From Clostridiales bacterium (GTDB lineage: Bacteria; Bacillota; Clostridia; Lachnospirales; Lachnospiraceae): a stretch of DNA of 44,893 bases. Position 1 is the stretch's first letter. Each line of letters begins with the position of its first letter. Shown here in pieces: positions 7,849-16,153 of this stretch. Below the pieces are notes generated by a model that made no database searches, was not told the DNA's origin, and saw nothing but the letters and a program-made list of their open reading frames with translations. The translations under genes were made by a program, and so were the position numbers. The stretch covers positions 5,040 to 49,932 of the forward strand of contig JAJQDV010000018.1 in NCBI GenBank assembly GCA_021202015.1, read 5' to 3'.

Positions 7849-9248
7849 ACTATGAGGAAGCGATGTCCTTCCTGAAGGACACGGAAAAATACGGAAGCCG
7901 TCTCGGACTTGACAGCATCCGGAGTCTGATGCGTGAGCTCGGCGACATACAGGAAAAGATTCCGATCATACACATTGCCGGGACAAACGGCAAGGGTTCG
8001 GTGGGCGCCATGCTCTCCTCGGTACTCGCGGAGTCCGGGTACCGGGTCGGTCGGTTTAATACGCCGGATGTTTTTTCGTATGAGGAAGAGTTTCTGATGA
8101 ACGGCATTCCCATAGAGAAGGAGTGTCTGGCGCGCCTTTTCACGGAGGTTTCGGGGGCGTGCGGACGGATGACAGAAAGAGGGCTGCCGCATCCTACCCG
8201 GTTTGAGGTGGAGACAGCGGCGGCATTTTTGTGGTTTTATGAGGAACGGTTTGATATCGCGCTGGTGGAAGCCGGACTGGGCGGGGAAACGGACGCAACG
8301 AATCTGATAAATAAACCGCTGGTCAGCGTTCTGACGTCGATCAGCATGGATCATATGAGTTTTCTGGGAAATACGCTGTCAGAGATCGCGGCGGCAAAAG
8401 CGGGGATCATTAAGAGGGGCTGCCCGGTGGTTTCCGTTGCGCAGAAGCCGGAAGCGATGGAGATCATCCGGGAAAAATGCCGGCGTGAGGGAGCCGAACT
8501 CTTTTTAGCAGATGAGAAAGCGGCAGACAATCCGTCCTTTACGGATGGAGAATTATCCTTTCTATGGGATATGTCTGTTTTTTGCGTGGATGCACGGCTT
8601 GCGGACAGGAAATTCCGGGATGCATCCGCCCGCGCACGAAGTACCCGCAGGGCAGAACCCGTCGCAGGCGACGCTTTCGTTCAGTATGCCGGAATTACCC
8701 CGGGACTTCGCGGACGGTTTCAGCTGGAGAACGCCGTATGCGCGCTGCGTGTGCTGGAACTTTTAAAAGGGAAGTATCCTGCGATCAGCGGTTCTTCGGT
8801 TGCCTCCGGATTGCGAATGACACGCTGGCCGGGGCGTTTTGAACAGATCGCATCGTTGCCGGATGTTTTTCTCGACGGCGCTCACAATGAGGATGCGGCA
8901 GCGAAACTCCGCGATACGCTGGATCTGTATTTTGCGGGTCGAAGAGTGATCTATATCATGGGCGTTCTGGCGGATAAGGAGTACGAGAAGATGATTCGGT
9001 TCATGTTCCGCGAGGGCGACCGGGTCTATACGCTGACGCCGCCGAACCCCCGCGCGTTGTCCGCCGCCGATCTGGCGACACAGCTGAAAAAACAAAAGAT
9101 CGACGCAATCCCTTGTGTAAATCCGCGGGATGCGGTATCATATGCCTTGGCGGATGCAAAAGAGGAGGATGTGATCCTGGCGTTCGGTTCGCTTTCATAT
9201 CTGCGTGGCGTTCGGGAGGCGTTCCGTGAAATAAGCGGGAAACAATGA
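7845..9248 (+). CDS. folC: Folylpolyglutamate synthase / dihydrofolate synthase
   Basis: Adds glutamate to dihydropteroate or folates, an ATP-dependent Mur-ligase-type reaction in the cytoplasm. The P-loop GTNGKGS lies at residues 46-52, and the DGAHN motif of the C-terminal domain is present (FLDGAHNEDA). The 467 residues are somewhat longer than usual. The excess is an Arg/Ala-rich stretch (about residues 245-285, RKFRDASARARSTRRAEP and flanks) just before the conserved GRFQLENA segment; it looks like a lineage-specific or repeat-derived insert. A strong GGGAGG site precedes the ATG, which overlaps the stop of the cyclo-ligase. The HD-domain gene follows after 68 bases and shares the terminator. 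Confidence 0.93.
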   Translation: MNYEEAMSFLKDTEKYGSRLGLDSIRSLMRELGDIQEKIPIIHIAGTNGKGSVGAMLSSVLAESGYRVGRFNTPDVFSYEEEFLMNGIPIEKECLARLFTEVSGACGRMTERGLPHPTRFEVETAAAFLWFYEERFDIALVEAGLGGETDATNLINKPLVSVLTSISMDHMSFLGNTLSEIAAAKAGIIKRGCPVVSVAQKPEAMEIIREKCRREGAELFLADEKAADNPSFTDGELSFLWDMSVFCVDARLADRKFRDASARARSTRRAEPVAGDAFVQYAGITPGLRGRFQLENAVCALRVLELLKGKYPAISGSSVASGLRMTRWPGRFEQIASLPDVFLDGAHNEDAAAKLRDTLDLYFAGRRVIYIMGVLADKEYEKMIRFMFREGDRVYTLTPPNPRALSAADLATQLKKQKIDAIPCVNPRDAVSYALADAKEEDVILAFGSLSYLRGVREAFREISGKQ

Positions 9249-9316
9249 ATGAAAGTGTGAGATTCGGGTTGAAACCGCCGCATTGAGACGATCAGCCGGA
9301 CTATGAATATAGAATC

Positions 9317-9901
9317 ATGAAATTTACTGAGAGATTGTTGAAAAATGAACGTTTTCTTCAGGCGCAGCGGGAGGTTCGGGAGGATGAGGCGGAACGGATT
9401 TACTGTCATCACGAGCTGGAACACGGGCTGGACGTCTGCAGGATTGCGTGGATCATGTATCTGGAAGATGTGATTTCCGATGATACGTTTGAGGAGAATA
9501 TGATTGATCCTCCCGCCGGATATCCGACGATGGAGGGAATGTGCGATACAGACCTCTTACGGGCTCGCCGGGAGGAAATAAAAGACCGGTTTTATGTCGT
9601 CGGCCTGCTCCATGATATCGGGCGTTCGATCCAGTATCGCACGGGCGAGCACCACTCCACGGCCGGTGCTGAGCTGACCGGGCAGATTTTGAGTGAGATT
9701 GAGTATCCGGAGGACCGGATCCGGGAGACGGTGGATTTCATCCGGGATCATCACGGACGACAGAATATTTATACAGACAAAACCGCGATCGGCTATTATA
9801 TAGAGCGGGCGGATCAGCTGTCCAGAAACTGTTTCTGCTGTCCGGCGGCGGAGACCTGTAAGTGGAGGACGGAGGAGAGAAATCAGACGATACGGGGCTG
9901 A
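9317..9901 (+). CDS. HD-domain phosphohydrolase in folate cluster
   Basis: A 194-residue HD-superfamily protein. The metal ligands are visible in order: His36 (ELEHGLD), His99-Asp100 (LLHDIGR), further histidines at 112-113 and 145-146, and Asp166 (ERADQLS). HD proteins are metal-dependent phosphohydrolases acting mostly on nucleotides or phosphorylated small molecules; the substrate cannot be read from the sequence. The C-terminus has four closely spaced cysteines (172, 174, 175, 181) that could hold a metal. It lies in a folate operon after folC and just before folP, which makes a role in pterin or folate metabolism conceivable but unproven. The ATG has no clear ribosome binding site, so the start is less certain than the domain. 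Its stop codon sits inside the terminator stem. Confidence 0.85.
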   Translation: MKFTERLLKNERFLQAQREVREDEAERIYCHHELEHGLDVCRIAWIMYLEDVISDDTFEENMIDPPAGYPTMEGMCDTDLLRARREEIKDRFYVVGLLHDIGRSIQYRTGEHHSTAGAELTGQILSEIEYPEDRIRETVDFIRDHHGRQNIYTDKTAIGYYIERADQLSRNCFCCPAAETCKWRTEERNQTIRG

Positions 9902-9920
9902 TTTCTCTCTGTTGTTTTTT
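9875..9920 (+). terminator. Rho-independent terminator after the HD gene
   Basis: A perfect 12-bp stem (GAGAGAAATCAG at 9875-9886 with 9898-9909) is followed by a T-rich tail ending in six T residues at 9915-9920. The stop codon of the HD-domain gene (9899-9901) lies within the descending arm. It separates the cyclo-ligase/folC/HD unit from folP. Confidence 0.9.
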
Positions 9921-9961
9921 GGTACAGAGTTGAAAAAGTGTCAAAATTACACAAAATCGCC

Positions 9962-9990
9962 TTGGAAAAATGACAAAAATGAGGTGTAAT
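9962..9990 (+). promoter_or_regulatory. Candidate promoter of folP
   Basis: TTGGAA (9962-9967), 17 bases, TGTAAT (9985-9990). The -10 overlaps GTGTAAT, the inverse of ATTACAC at 9946-9952; GTGT (9938-9941) and ACAC (9949-9952) form a further short dyad. CCTTGGAAAA occurs twice about 33 bases apart. These may be operator half-sites. Confidence 0.5.
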
Positions 9991-10044
9991 CCCCTTGGAA
10001 AACGTACATATTTTTTTGAGACGTCATAAGAAGGAGAAATTCGG

Positions 10045-10860
10045 ATGAGGATAGGAAATCGAACATTTGATACAGAAAATGAGACTTATGTGATGGGTAT
10101 TCTCAATGTGACGCCGGATTCCTTTTCAGACGGCGGTCGATATGATTCTCTCGATCGTGCGCTGCGGCAGACGGAGCGCATGATCCGCGAAGGCGCAGAC
10201 CTTATTGATATCGGCGGCGAGTCCACCCGCCCCGGCTACACCATGATCTCCGATGAGGATGAAATCTCCCGGGTGCTGCCCATGATCGAGGCGGTGAAGG
10301 GCCGATTTGATATTCCGATTTCCCTGGATACCTATAAAAGCGGCGTTGCGGAAGCCGGGCTGAAAGCGGGCGTCGACCTGATCAATGATATCTGGGGGTT
10401 GAAATATGATCCGGCGATGGCGGACGTGATCGCTGCGCATGAGGTGCCCTGCTGCCTGATGCACAATCGGGAGCAGGCGGATTACGGCGATTCTTTTGTG
10501 GCAGCCTGGAAAGCGGATCTGTCGGAGACGATCCGGCTGGCGAAGCAGGCCGGCATCCCCGATGAGAATATCATTCTGGATCCCGGCGTCGGATTCGGAA
10601 AGACCTATGAAAATAATCTGCAGGCGATCCGTCATCTGGATCAGCTGCATACGTTTGGATATCCGTTACTGCTGGGTACTTCCCGGAAATCCGTGATCGG
10701 GCTGACGCTGGATGTACCTGCGAATGATCGTGTGGTGGGGACGGCGGTCACGACGGTTTTCGCCGTGATTCACCGCTGCGCCTTTGTGCGGGTACATGAT
10801 GTGAAGGAGAATGTGCAGGCCATCCGGATGGCGCGGGCGATTCTCCGATCGTGTCGGTAA
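10045..10860 (+). CDS. folP: Dihydropteroate synthase
   Basis: Condenses 6-hydroxymethyl-7,8-dihydropterin diphosphate with p-aminobenzoate to give dihydropteroate; the sulfonamide target. The 271-residue TIM-barrel protein shows the expected motifs: GILNVTPDSFSDGG near the N-terminus, IDIGGESTRPG (pterin/pABA loop), DTYKSGVAEAG, NDIWGL, DPGVGFGKT and LLGTSRKS near the end. AAGAAGGAGA precedes the ATG with good spacing. It heads a second folate transcript with the folB-folK fusion 68 bases downstream, whose product supplies its pterin substrate. Confidence 0.96.
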   Translation: MRIGNRTFDTENETYVMGILNVTPDSFSDGGRYDSLDRALRQTERMIREGADLIDIGGESTRPGYTMISDEDEISRVLPMIEAVKGRFDIPISLDTYKSGVAEAGLKAGVDLINDIWGLKYDPAMADVIAAHEVPCCLMHNREQADYGDSFVAAWKADLSETIRLAKQAGIPDENIILDPGVGFGKTYENNLQAIRHLDQLHTFGYPLLLGTSRKSVIGLTLDVPANDRVVGTAVTTVFAVIHRCAFVRVHDVKENVQAIRMARAILRSCR

Positions 10861-10928
10861 GGCGTGGTCGAAATACGGACAAAACCGGCAAAAAATAAAA
10901 TCAGGACAGATACAAAGAGGATTGAAAC

Positions 10929-11756
10929 ATGGCGGATCAGATCAGAATTCAGAATTTAGAGGTATATGCCCATCACGGTGTTTTCCCGGAGGAGGCGAAG
11001 CTCGGCCAGAAGTTTCTCGTAGACGCGGTTTTATATACCGATTTGCGGGAGGCTGGGTTTTCCGACCATATCCGTGCATCCGTTGATTATGGTTTTGTAT
11101 GCCATTTTATAACGGAGTTTATGAAGGAGAACACATTTCAACTTCTGGAGTCCGTGGCGGAGCATCTGGCGGAGGCTATCCTGCTGGAAATACCGAAAAT
11201 AGAAAAAATCGACCTCGAGATCAAAAAACCCTGGGCGCCGATCGCGCTTCCGCTGGATACGGCGTCCGTGAGGATCAGCCGCGGCTGGCACACGGTTTAT
11301 CTGTCCGCGGGTTCCAATCTGGGGGACCGGGAAGGATACATTCGTTTCGGCCTGGACGCGCTGAGGACGGATCGGCACGTGCGGGATGTACAGATTTCCT
11401 CTCTGATGGAGACCGAGCCTTACGGAAACACAGACCAGCCGCTTTTTCTGAACGCGGCCATCGGATTGCGGACGTTGTATACGCCGTATGAACTGCTGGA
11501 GCTTCTGCATCAGGTCGAGGCAGATGCGGGGCGGAAACGCGGGATTCACTGGGGACCCAGGACGCTGGATCTGGATATCCTGTTTTTTGATGAGGAGATT
11601 CTGGAGAATAAAGAACTTATCGTTCCGCATCCGGATATGGAGAACCGTTTGTTTGTTCTGAAACCTCTGTCAGAGCTTTGCCCTGGGAGAGTACATCCGG
11701 TGCTGCATAAAACTGTTCTGCAAATGTTGCGGAGACTGGAAGGTAAATTTCTGTGA
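10929..11756 (+). CDS. Bifunctional dihydroneopterin aldolase / HPPK (FolB-FolK fusion)
   Basis: One 275-residue polypeptide carries two consecutive folate enzymes. Residues 1 to about 118 are dihydroneopterin aldolase (IRIQNLEVYAHHGVFPEE, then the LLESVAEHLAE helix and KPWAPI), which cleaves dihydroneopterin to 6-hydroxymethyl-dihydropterin. Residues about 123-275 are 6-hydroxymethyl-dihydropterin pyrophosphokinase (YLSAGSNLGDREG, the EPYGNTDQPLFLNA segment and GPRTLDLDILFF). The product passes to FolP encoded just upstream. Such fusions are common in Firmicutes. An AGAGGA site lies before the ATG. No GTP cyclohydrolase (folE) is in the window. Confidence 0.95.
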   Translation: MADQIRIQNLEVYAHHGVFPEEAKLGQKFLVDAVLYTDLREAGFSDHIRASVDYGFVCHFITEFMKENTFQLLESVAEHLAEAILLEIPKIEKIDLEIKKPWAPIALPLDTASVRISRGWHTVYLSAGSNLGDREGYIRFGLDALRTDRHVRDVQISSLMETEPYGNTDQPLFLNAAIGLRTLYTPYELLELLHQVEADAGRKRGIHWGPRTLDLDILFFDEEILENKELIVPHPDMENRLFVLKPLSELCPGRVHPVLHKTVLQMLRRLEGKFL

Positions 11757-11778
11757 TTGATTATTCGAAAGTGGCATA

Positions 11779-12432
11779 ATGAAGAAATACAAATATATTT
11801 TATGGGATCTGGACGGAACCATCATTAACTCCTACGAAGGCGTTTCCAAATGCGTGCAATATGCTCTGGAGTACTACGGGATTTATCTGGAAGGAGAGGA
11901 CATTTTAAGACGATTCATCGGTCCGCCGCTGCGGGAATCCTTCCCGAAGTACGCGCATCTTCCGGAGGAACATGTCGAGGCTGCGGTCGTCCGCTATCGG
12001 GAGCGGTATAATCCGATCGGGGTATACGAGTGTGCGCTTTTCCCGGATGTGAGAGAGACGCTGCAGACGCTGCGGTACGCCGGGTTTATTCAGGCGCTGT
12101 CCTCTTCCAAACCGGAGGTTCGATGCCGTGACATCCTGGAGAAGTTTGGACTGACCGGATATCTGGATGAGGTAGTCGGCGCCAGTATGGATGGCCGGAT
12201 CGATACCAAGATTCAGGTGCTCCACGAGACCTTCCGCCGTCTGGGAAGTGATTTCCGGAAGGAGGACGCCGTTCTGATCGGCGATACGAAATATGACGCG
12301 GACGGTGCGGCGCAGGCCGGCATCGATTGTATCGGGGTTTCGTATGGCTTCGGAACAAGGGAAGAACTGCTGGAGCATGGGGTGATCGCGGTTTATGACA
12401 GTCTGCCCGCGCTGGCGTCAGATCTGAAATAA
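11779..12432 (+). CDS. HAD-family phosphatase (phosphoglycolate-phosphatase-like)
   Basis: A 217-residue haloacid dehalogenase-type phosphatase with nucleophile Asp10 and acid/base Asp12 in WDLDGT, a helical cap (about residues 18-85), the SSSKPE motif II and the IGDTKYDADGA motif for Mg2+ near the C-terminus. It resembles the Gph/PpaX-type phosphatases of Firmicutes; the substrate is not identifiable. It follows the folB-folK fusion by 22 bases and may be co-transcribed. A phosphatase in a folate operon could act on dihydroneopterin phosphate, but family members are too promiscuous for that to be more than a guess. No terminator is seen before the convergent gene. Confidence 0.88.
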   Translation: MKKYKYILWDLDGTIINSYEGVSKCVQYALEYYGIYLEGEDILRRFIGPPLRESFPKYAHLPEEHVEAAVVRYRERYNPIGVYECALFPDVRETLQTLRYAGFIQALSSSKPEVRCRDILEKFGLTGYLDEVVGASMDGRIDTKIQVLHETFRRLGSDFRKEDAVLIGDTKYDADGAAQAGIDCIGVSYGFGTREELLEHGVIAVYDSLPALASDLK

Positions 12433-12469
12433 TAATAATTATAGTTAAAACGGCAGGGAAAGAGACAGA

Positions 12470-14053
12470 TCATTGGAAATTCTCTATGATACAGGTGTGC
12501 TTTTTGTCCGGAGCATTTTTGTCATAGTTGATTCCGACAAGCAACAGATTATCTGTATATTTCTGCAGGGCGCCTTCATATCGCCTGTCCCGGATCTGCC
12601 GGATGGCGCCGTCCGCTGACTGATCATATTTCAGCTCAATCAGCAGCGCGGGCTTATCCGCATGCGGCGCAGGGATAAATGCAAGATCCGCAAATCCTTT
12701 CCCTGACGGGAGTTCACGAATGATCGTATAATCATTGCGCGCTGTATAGTAGGCCAGTGTAATCGCGCAGCTCAGAGAATTCTCATCATTGTACCGTAAA
12801 ACAGAAACATTCAGGTCGTGAATCCTCTCCAGGGCGGTTTCCACTGCTGCACAGTCTCCGTTGATTGTCGCCTGCAGAAGGTTGTCGGATGCGGCGAGAG
12901 CGGTCTCAATCTCTCTCCAGCCATCTCCCTCCATGGCATTCTGAAAAGCTCCCGCGATCTCCAGATTGGGAATTGTGACCTGTCCTGTCTGGTCGTTATA
13001 GGCCAGATACCCAAGATGAATCAGCAGCGTCAGCACATCGTCCCGGCTTTTAATGGAGGTAATATCATTCTGAAACCTGGCGATCCTGATTTTTATCTTT
13101 TCGCCTCCGAGCATGGCTATGATCGAATCCTTTAATCCGTCAAAATTCATGCTGATATAGTGTTTCAGGGACTCATACGTCTCAGAGCCGGTCCAGTAAT
13201 TCCGGAATCTTCTCCTCTTTACTGCGGACATGACGGAACTGGGACTGTACACAGATTCCGAATTGTCAAATGAATATCCGTCGTACCAGCGTTTCATTTC
13301 CTCGAAATCCATGTTGTTTTCCGCGCATAAATGCCGGACTTCCTTTTCTGTAAAACCGACATATTCGGAAAGCATATCCGGGTTTGTCATGGAATACTCC
13401 TCGAAATCAGTCAGCGCGGACTCGGTTCCGTATTTTTTGATCGGTAAAATCCCGGTCATATACGCGCCTGCGAGCGCCGACTTCATGGCCGGCCCGCCTT
13501 TGAAAAGTCCTCTTAAAAACTGAAGATAGGATTTTAACAGTGTTTCATCGTTTTTCGCTTCCCGAAACAGGGCATCCCACTCATCTATAATGATAAAGAA
13601 CTTTTCCCCTGTTTTCCGACTGACACTCAGAATCGCGTTGGCGAGGATTGTCTCATCCGGCTTTACAAAATCAGGAAAAGCCTCCCGGATCTCTTCAACC
13701 ACAGCAGTCTGAATGACAGAAACAACATCTGTGATGTCGTCCGACACAGAGATAAACCATGTAATATCCAGATAGAGTACATCAAATGCATTCAGATATC
13801 TCTGATAAGAAGGGCGTTGCGAAATCTCCAATCCGTCGAATAATTCTCCGGAGTCACAGCTTTTATCATAATATGCCGCCAGCATGGCTGCCGCGAAGGA
13901 TTTCCCGAAGCGCCTGGGGCGGCTGAAGCAGGTCAGACTGCGGGCAGTATCGATGGTCTGGTTGATATGATCGATCAGACCGGTCTTGTCAACGTAAGTT
14001 CCGTTCTGAATCTGACGAAATGCCTCGTTTCCGCAATTGAGATACATGCCCAT
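12470..14053 (-). CDS. AAA-ATPase-like protein with C-terminal PD-(D/E)XK nuclease domain
   Basis: A 527-residue protein of the family pairing an AAA-ATPase-like N-terminus with a PD-(D/E)XK nuclease-type C-terminus, found in many copies in gut Clostridia and Bacteroidetes. The Walker A motif is PRRFGKS (residues 46-52) and Walker B is FIIIDEWDALF (about 153-163). The C-terminal nuclease core is suggested by FADLAF followed by LLIELKYDQS. The conserved MRWYDGY-type motif appears as MKRWYDGYSFD. Function is unknown; roles in DNA mobility or defence are speculation. It is the first of only two minus-strand genes, convergent with the HAD gene and divergent from the amidase gene. AGGAGG lies ten bases upstream of the ATG. 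Confidence 0.85.
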   Translation of the reverse strand: MGMYLNCGNEAFRQIQNGTYVDKTGLIDHINQTIDTARSLTCFSRPRRFGKSFAAAMLAAYYDKSCDSGELFDGLEISQRPSYQRYLNAFDVLYLDITWFISVSDDITDVVSVIQTAVVEEIREAFPDFVKPDETILANAILSVSRKTGEKFFIIIDEWDALFREAKNDETLLKSYLQFLRGLFKGGPAMKSALAGAYMTGILPIKKYGTESALTDFEEYSMTNPDMLSEYVGFTEKEVRHLCAENNMDFEEMKRWYDGYSFDNSESVYSPSSVMSAVKRRRFRNYWTGSETYESLKHYISMNFDGLKDSIIAMLGGEKIKIRIARFQNDITSIKSRDDVLTLLIHLGYLAYNDQTGQVTIPNLEIAGAFQNAMEGDGWREIETALAASDNLLQATINGDCAAVETALERIHDLNVSVLRYNDENSLSCAITLAYYTARNDYTIIRELPSGKGFADLAFIPAPHADKPALLIELKYDQSADGAIRQIRDRRYEGALQKYTDNLLLVGINYDKNAPDKKHTCIIENFQ

Positions 14054-14153
14054 GTGTTGAACGCCTCCTGTTTCGTAGTTTTCCTTTTTCTATTTAGTTT
14101 AACATGTGGTGTTTGGGTACGCAAGGATCAATTGAATGTTTTCCCCTCGATAT

Positions 14154-14181
14154 TTGACAGGACATAAAAATCGTTTATAAT
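14154..14181 (+). promoter_or_regulatory. Near-consensus sigma-A promoter for the amidase gene
   Basis: TTGACA (14154-14159) and TATAAT (14176-14181) are separated by 16 bases. Transcription would start near 14188, about 36 bases before the ATG. It is the best-matching promoter in the window. Confidence 0.85.
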
Positions 14182-14224
14182 AAACTCACGAATCAATACC
14201 TCTGACCGATAAAGGAGGCAGCCG

Positions 14225-15025
14225 ATGAAGATCGCAAGTATTCAATCAAAAGTAAGCGAATCGAAGGAGCGGACGCTGCTCCATATATGGGATTTGTTTG
14301 AAGCGTCCGTGCCGGACGACACAGATCTCGCGGTTCTCCCCGAGATGTTCCAGTGCCCGTATGAGACTGCTCTGTTTCCGGTTTACGCGGAGCCGGAGGG
14401 CGGCCCGACCTGGCGGTTCTGTTCGGAGCTCGCGAGGAAGCATCGGCTCTATCTCTCCGCCGGAACGATGCCGGAGCTGGCAGACGGAAAAGTTTACAAC
14501 ACTGCTTATGTCTTTGACCGGGAGGGCAGACAGATCGCGAAATACCGCAAGATGCATCTCTTTGACATTGATATAAAGGGCGGTCAGTATTTCAGGGAAT
14601 CGGATACGCTGACGGCGGGAGATGAGATCGTTGTTTTTGATACGGAATTCGGGGAAATGGGGATCTGCATCTGCTATGATATGCGCTTCCCGGAGCTGTC
14701 CGGACGGATGGTGGACGCGGGCGCGAAGGTGATTCTCTGTCCGGCGGCTTTTAATATGACCACAGGGCCCCTGCACTGGGAACTGATGTTCCGGCAGAGA
14801 GCGGTGGACAATCAGGTGTTTACCATAGGGACTTCCACCGCGCAGGATCCGGGCGCTTCCTATCAGTCCTGGGGGCATTCCATAGTGGCCGATCCCTGGG
14901 GCAGGGTGCTGATGGAGATGGATGAGGGGGAGCAGGTCGCTGTCACGGAGATCGATCCGTGCGTTGTGGAGGAAGTGCGGGAGCAGCTGCCGCTGCTGAA
15001 ACACCGGAGGCGGGATGTGTACTGA
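14225..15025 (+). CDS. Carbon-nitrogen hydrolase (nitrilase superfamily, omega-amidase-like)
   Basis: A 266-residue cytoplasmic amidase of the nitrilase superfamily. The triad is visible: Glu40 (AVLPEMF), Lys109 (KYRKMHLFDID) and Cys150 (CICYDMRFPEL). The RKMHLFDID and CYDMRFPEL segments resemble the Nit2/YafV-type omega-amidases, which hydrolyse alpha-ketoglutaramate or related amides, possibly as metabolite repair linked to glutamine transamination. The substrate is inferred from that resemblance only. AAAGGAGG precedes the ATG and a near-consensus promoter lies upstream, so it is probably transcribed alone. The glutamate synthase genes begin 1.4 kb downstream but are not in the same transcription unit. 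Confidence 0.9.
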   Translation: MKIASIQSKVSESKERTLLHIWDLFEASVPDDTDLAVLPEMFQCPYETALFPVYAEPEGGPTWRFCSELARKHRLYLSAGTMPELADGKVYNTAYVFDREGRQIAKYRKMHLFDIDIKGGQYFRESDTLTAGDEIVVFDTEFGEMGICICYDMRFPELSGRMVDAGAKVILCPAAFNMTTGPLHWELMFRQRAVDNQVFTIGTSTAQDPGASYQSWGHSIVADPWGRVLMEMDEGEQVAVTEIDPCVVEEVREQLPLLKHRRRDVY

Positions 15026-15113
15026 GACGAAAATGCTGCTTCTTGTGTATTTATGAGGTGGTTTCTTATCTCATGGAAAAATTCGTCCTCTGAAATGAAA
15101 TGATGCTGTATTA

Positions 15114-15142
15114 TGGACATACCATTATAAATATGATATGAT
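15114..15142 (+). promoter_or_regulatory. Candidate promoter for the Rpn-family gene
   Basis: TGGACA (15114-15119), 17 bases, TATGAT (15137-15142), about 75 bases before the start codon. The surrounding 193-base gap is AT-rich and shows nothing else. Confidence 0.5.
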
Positions 15143-15218
15143 AAACTCACTTCTTAAAAGAGTCTTATGTTGAATTCTGAATCGTACCTTCCTTTCTGCT
15201 CTTGAAAGGAAAAGTATA

Positions 15219-16145
15219 ATGAAAAGTAAAAACAGTTTAAAAGATCTTACTTTGCTGGATCGGTTCCTGTTCGCTGAGGCGATGGATAATCCGCAGAACA
15301 TGCGTATTTTGCTGGAGATTATTCTCGGGCAGGAAATTGCGCTGGAGTACATTCCGCAGACAGAGAAGGAGCAGAGGAGTTCGCCGAAGAATCGTTTTAT
15401 CCGAATGGATGTGTGGGCGCAGGATGAGGAAAGTACGATTTATGACACTGAGGTTCAGCGGCAGAATACAAAGAATCTTCCTAAGCGCAGTCGATTTTAT
15501 CAGGCGATGATTGACAGTAAACTGCTGGCTCCGGGAGTGATTGATTTTAATAATTTGAACCGGGTATTCATCATTATCATTATGCCGTTTGATTTATTTG
15601 GCGAAGGTCGGTACGTATACACCTTTTCCATGCAATGTGAGGAAGTTGAGGGACTTGGTCTCAATGACGGCGCGACACGTATTTTTCTGAATACGCACGG
15701 GAATAATGAGGATGAGATTACGCCGGAACTCAGAGAACTGCTTTATTATATGGAGCACACCAACGATTCAGAGTTTGAGATTTACAATGACAGGATTCGG
15801 CGTTTGCGTGACAATGTAAGAAATATTCAGGAAAGTGAAGAGATTGGGGTGAAATATATGCAATTGTGGGAAGAAAAGATCATGATGGAGCAGGAAGCGC
15901 GTGAAAAAGGAATGGCGGAAGGTCTTGCGCAGGGGATAGCGGAAGGACGAGCAGAAGGTCTTGCGCAGGGGATGGCGGAAGGACGAGCAGAAGGACGAGC
16001 AGAAGGACGAGCAGAAGGTATTCAGAAAGCCATCATTGATAATATCCGAACAATACAGGAGACTTTGAATATGACTCCTGAACAGGCAATGGATGCGTTG
16101 AAAATACCTGACGCAGATCAGAAAAGGTATCTGGAGATCCTGTAA
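15219..16145 (+). CDS. Rpn/PD-(D/E)XK nuclease family protein with in-frame repeats
   Basis: A 308-residue protein of the Rpn / PD-(D/E)XK nuclease-transposase family (PDDEXK_2 type). The N-terminus (LLDRFLFAEAMDNPQNMRILLE) and the nuclease signature, Asp64 in RMDVWA and Glu78-x-Gln80 in YDTEVQRQN, are typical. Related E. coli Rpn proteins are DNA endonucleases that promote RecA-independent recombination and have been linked to phage defence; this activity is not shown here. The C-terminus is a charged helix with a repeat tract (about 233-268) of GMAEGLAQGIAEGRAEG type, common in this family and likely variable in length. GAAAGGA precedes the ATG. It is a single gene with no transposon ends nearby. 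Confidence 0.85.
   Translation: MKSKNSLKDLTLLDRFLFAEAMDNPQNMRILLEIILGQEIALEYIPQTEKEQRSSPKNRFIRMDVWAQDEESTIYDTEVQRQNTKNLPKRSRFYQAMIDSKLLAPGVIDFNNLNRVFIIIIMPFDLFGEGRYVYTFSMQCEEVEGLGLNDGATRIFLNTHGNNEDEITPELRELLYYMEHTNDSEFEIYNDRIRRLRDNVRNIQESEEIGVKYMQLWEEKIMMEQEAREKGMAEGLAQGIAEGRAEGLAQGMAEGRAEGRAEGRAEGIQKAIIDNIRTIQETLNMTPEQAMDALKIPDADQKRYLEIL
15921..16016 (+). repeat. In-frame tandem repeats in the Rpn-family gene
   Basis: A 36-base unit occurs twice (15921-15956 and 15957-15992, one base different). It ends in the 12-base subunit GGACGAGCAGAA, which then repeats two more times (15993-16016). All units are multiples of three, so copy-number changes would keep the frame. Confidence 0.9.
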
Positions 16146-16153
16146 ATATTTTC

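Noticed and set aside
15219-16145. Rpn-family gene as an insertion sequence
   Set aside because: The family is sometimes labelled transposase, but no terminal inverted repeats or target-site duplications are visible.
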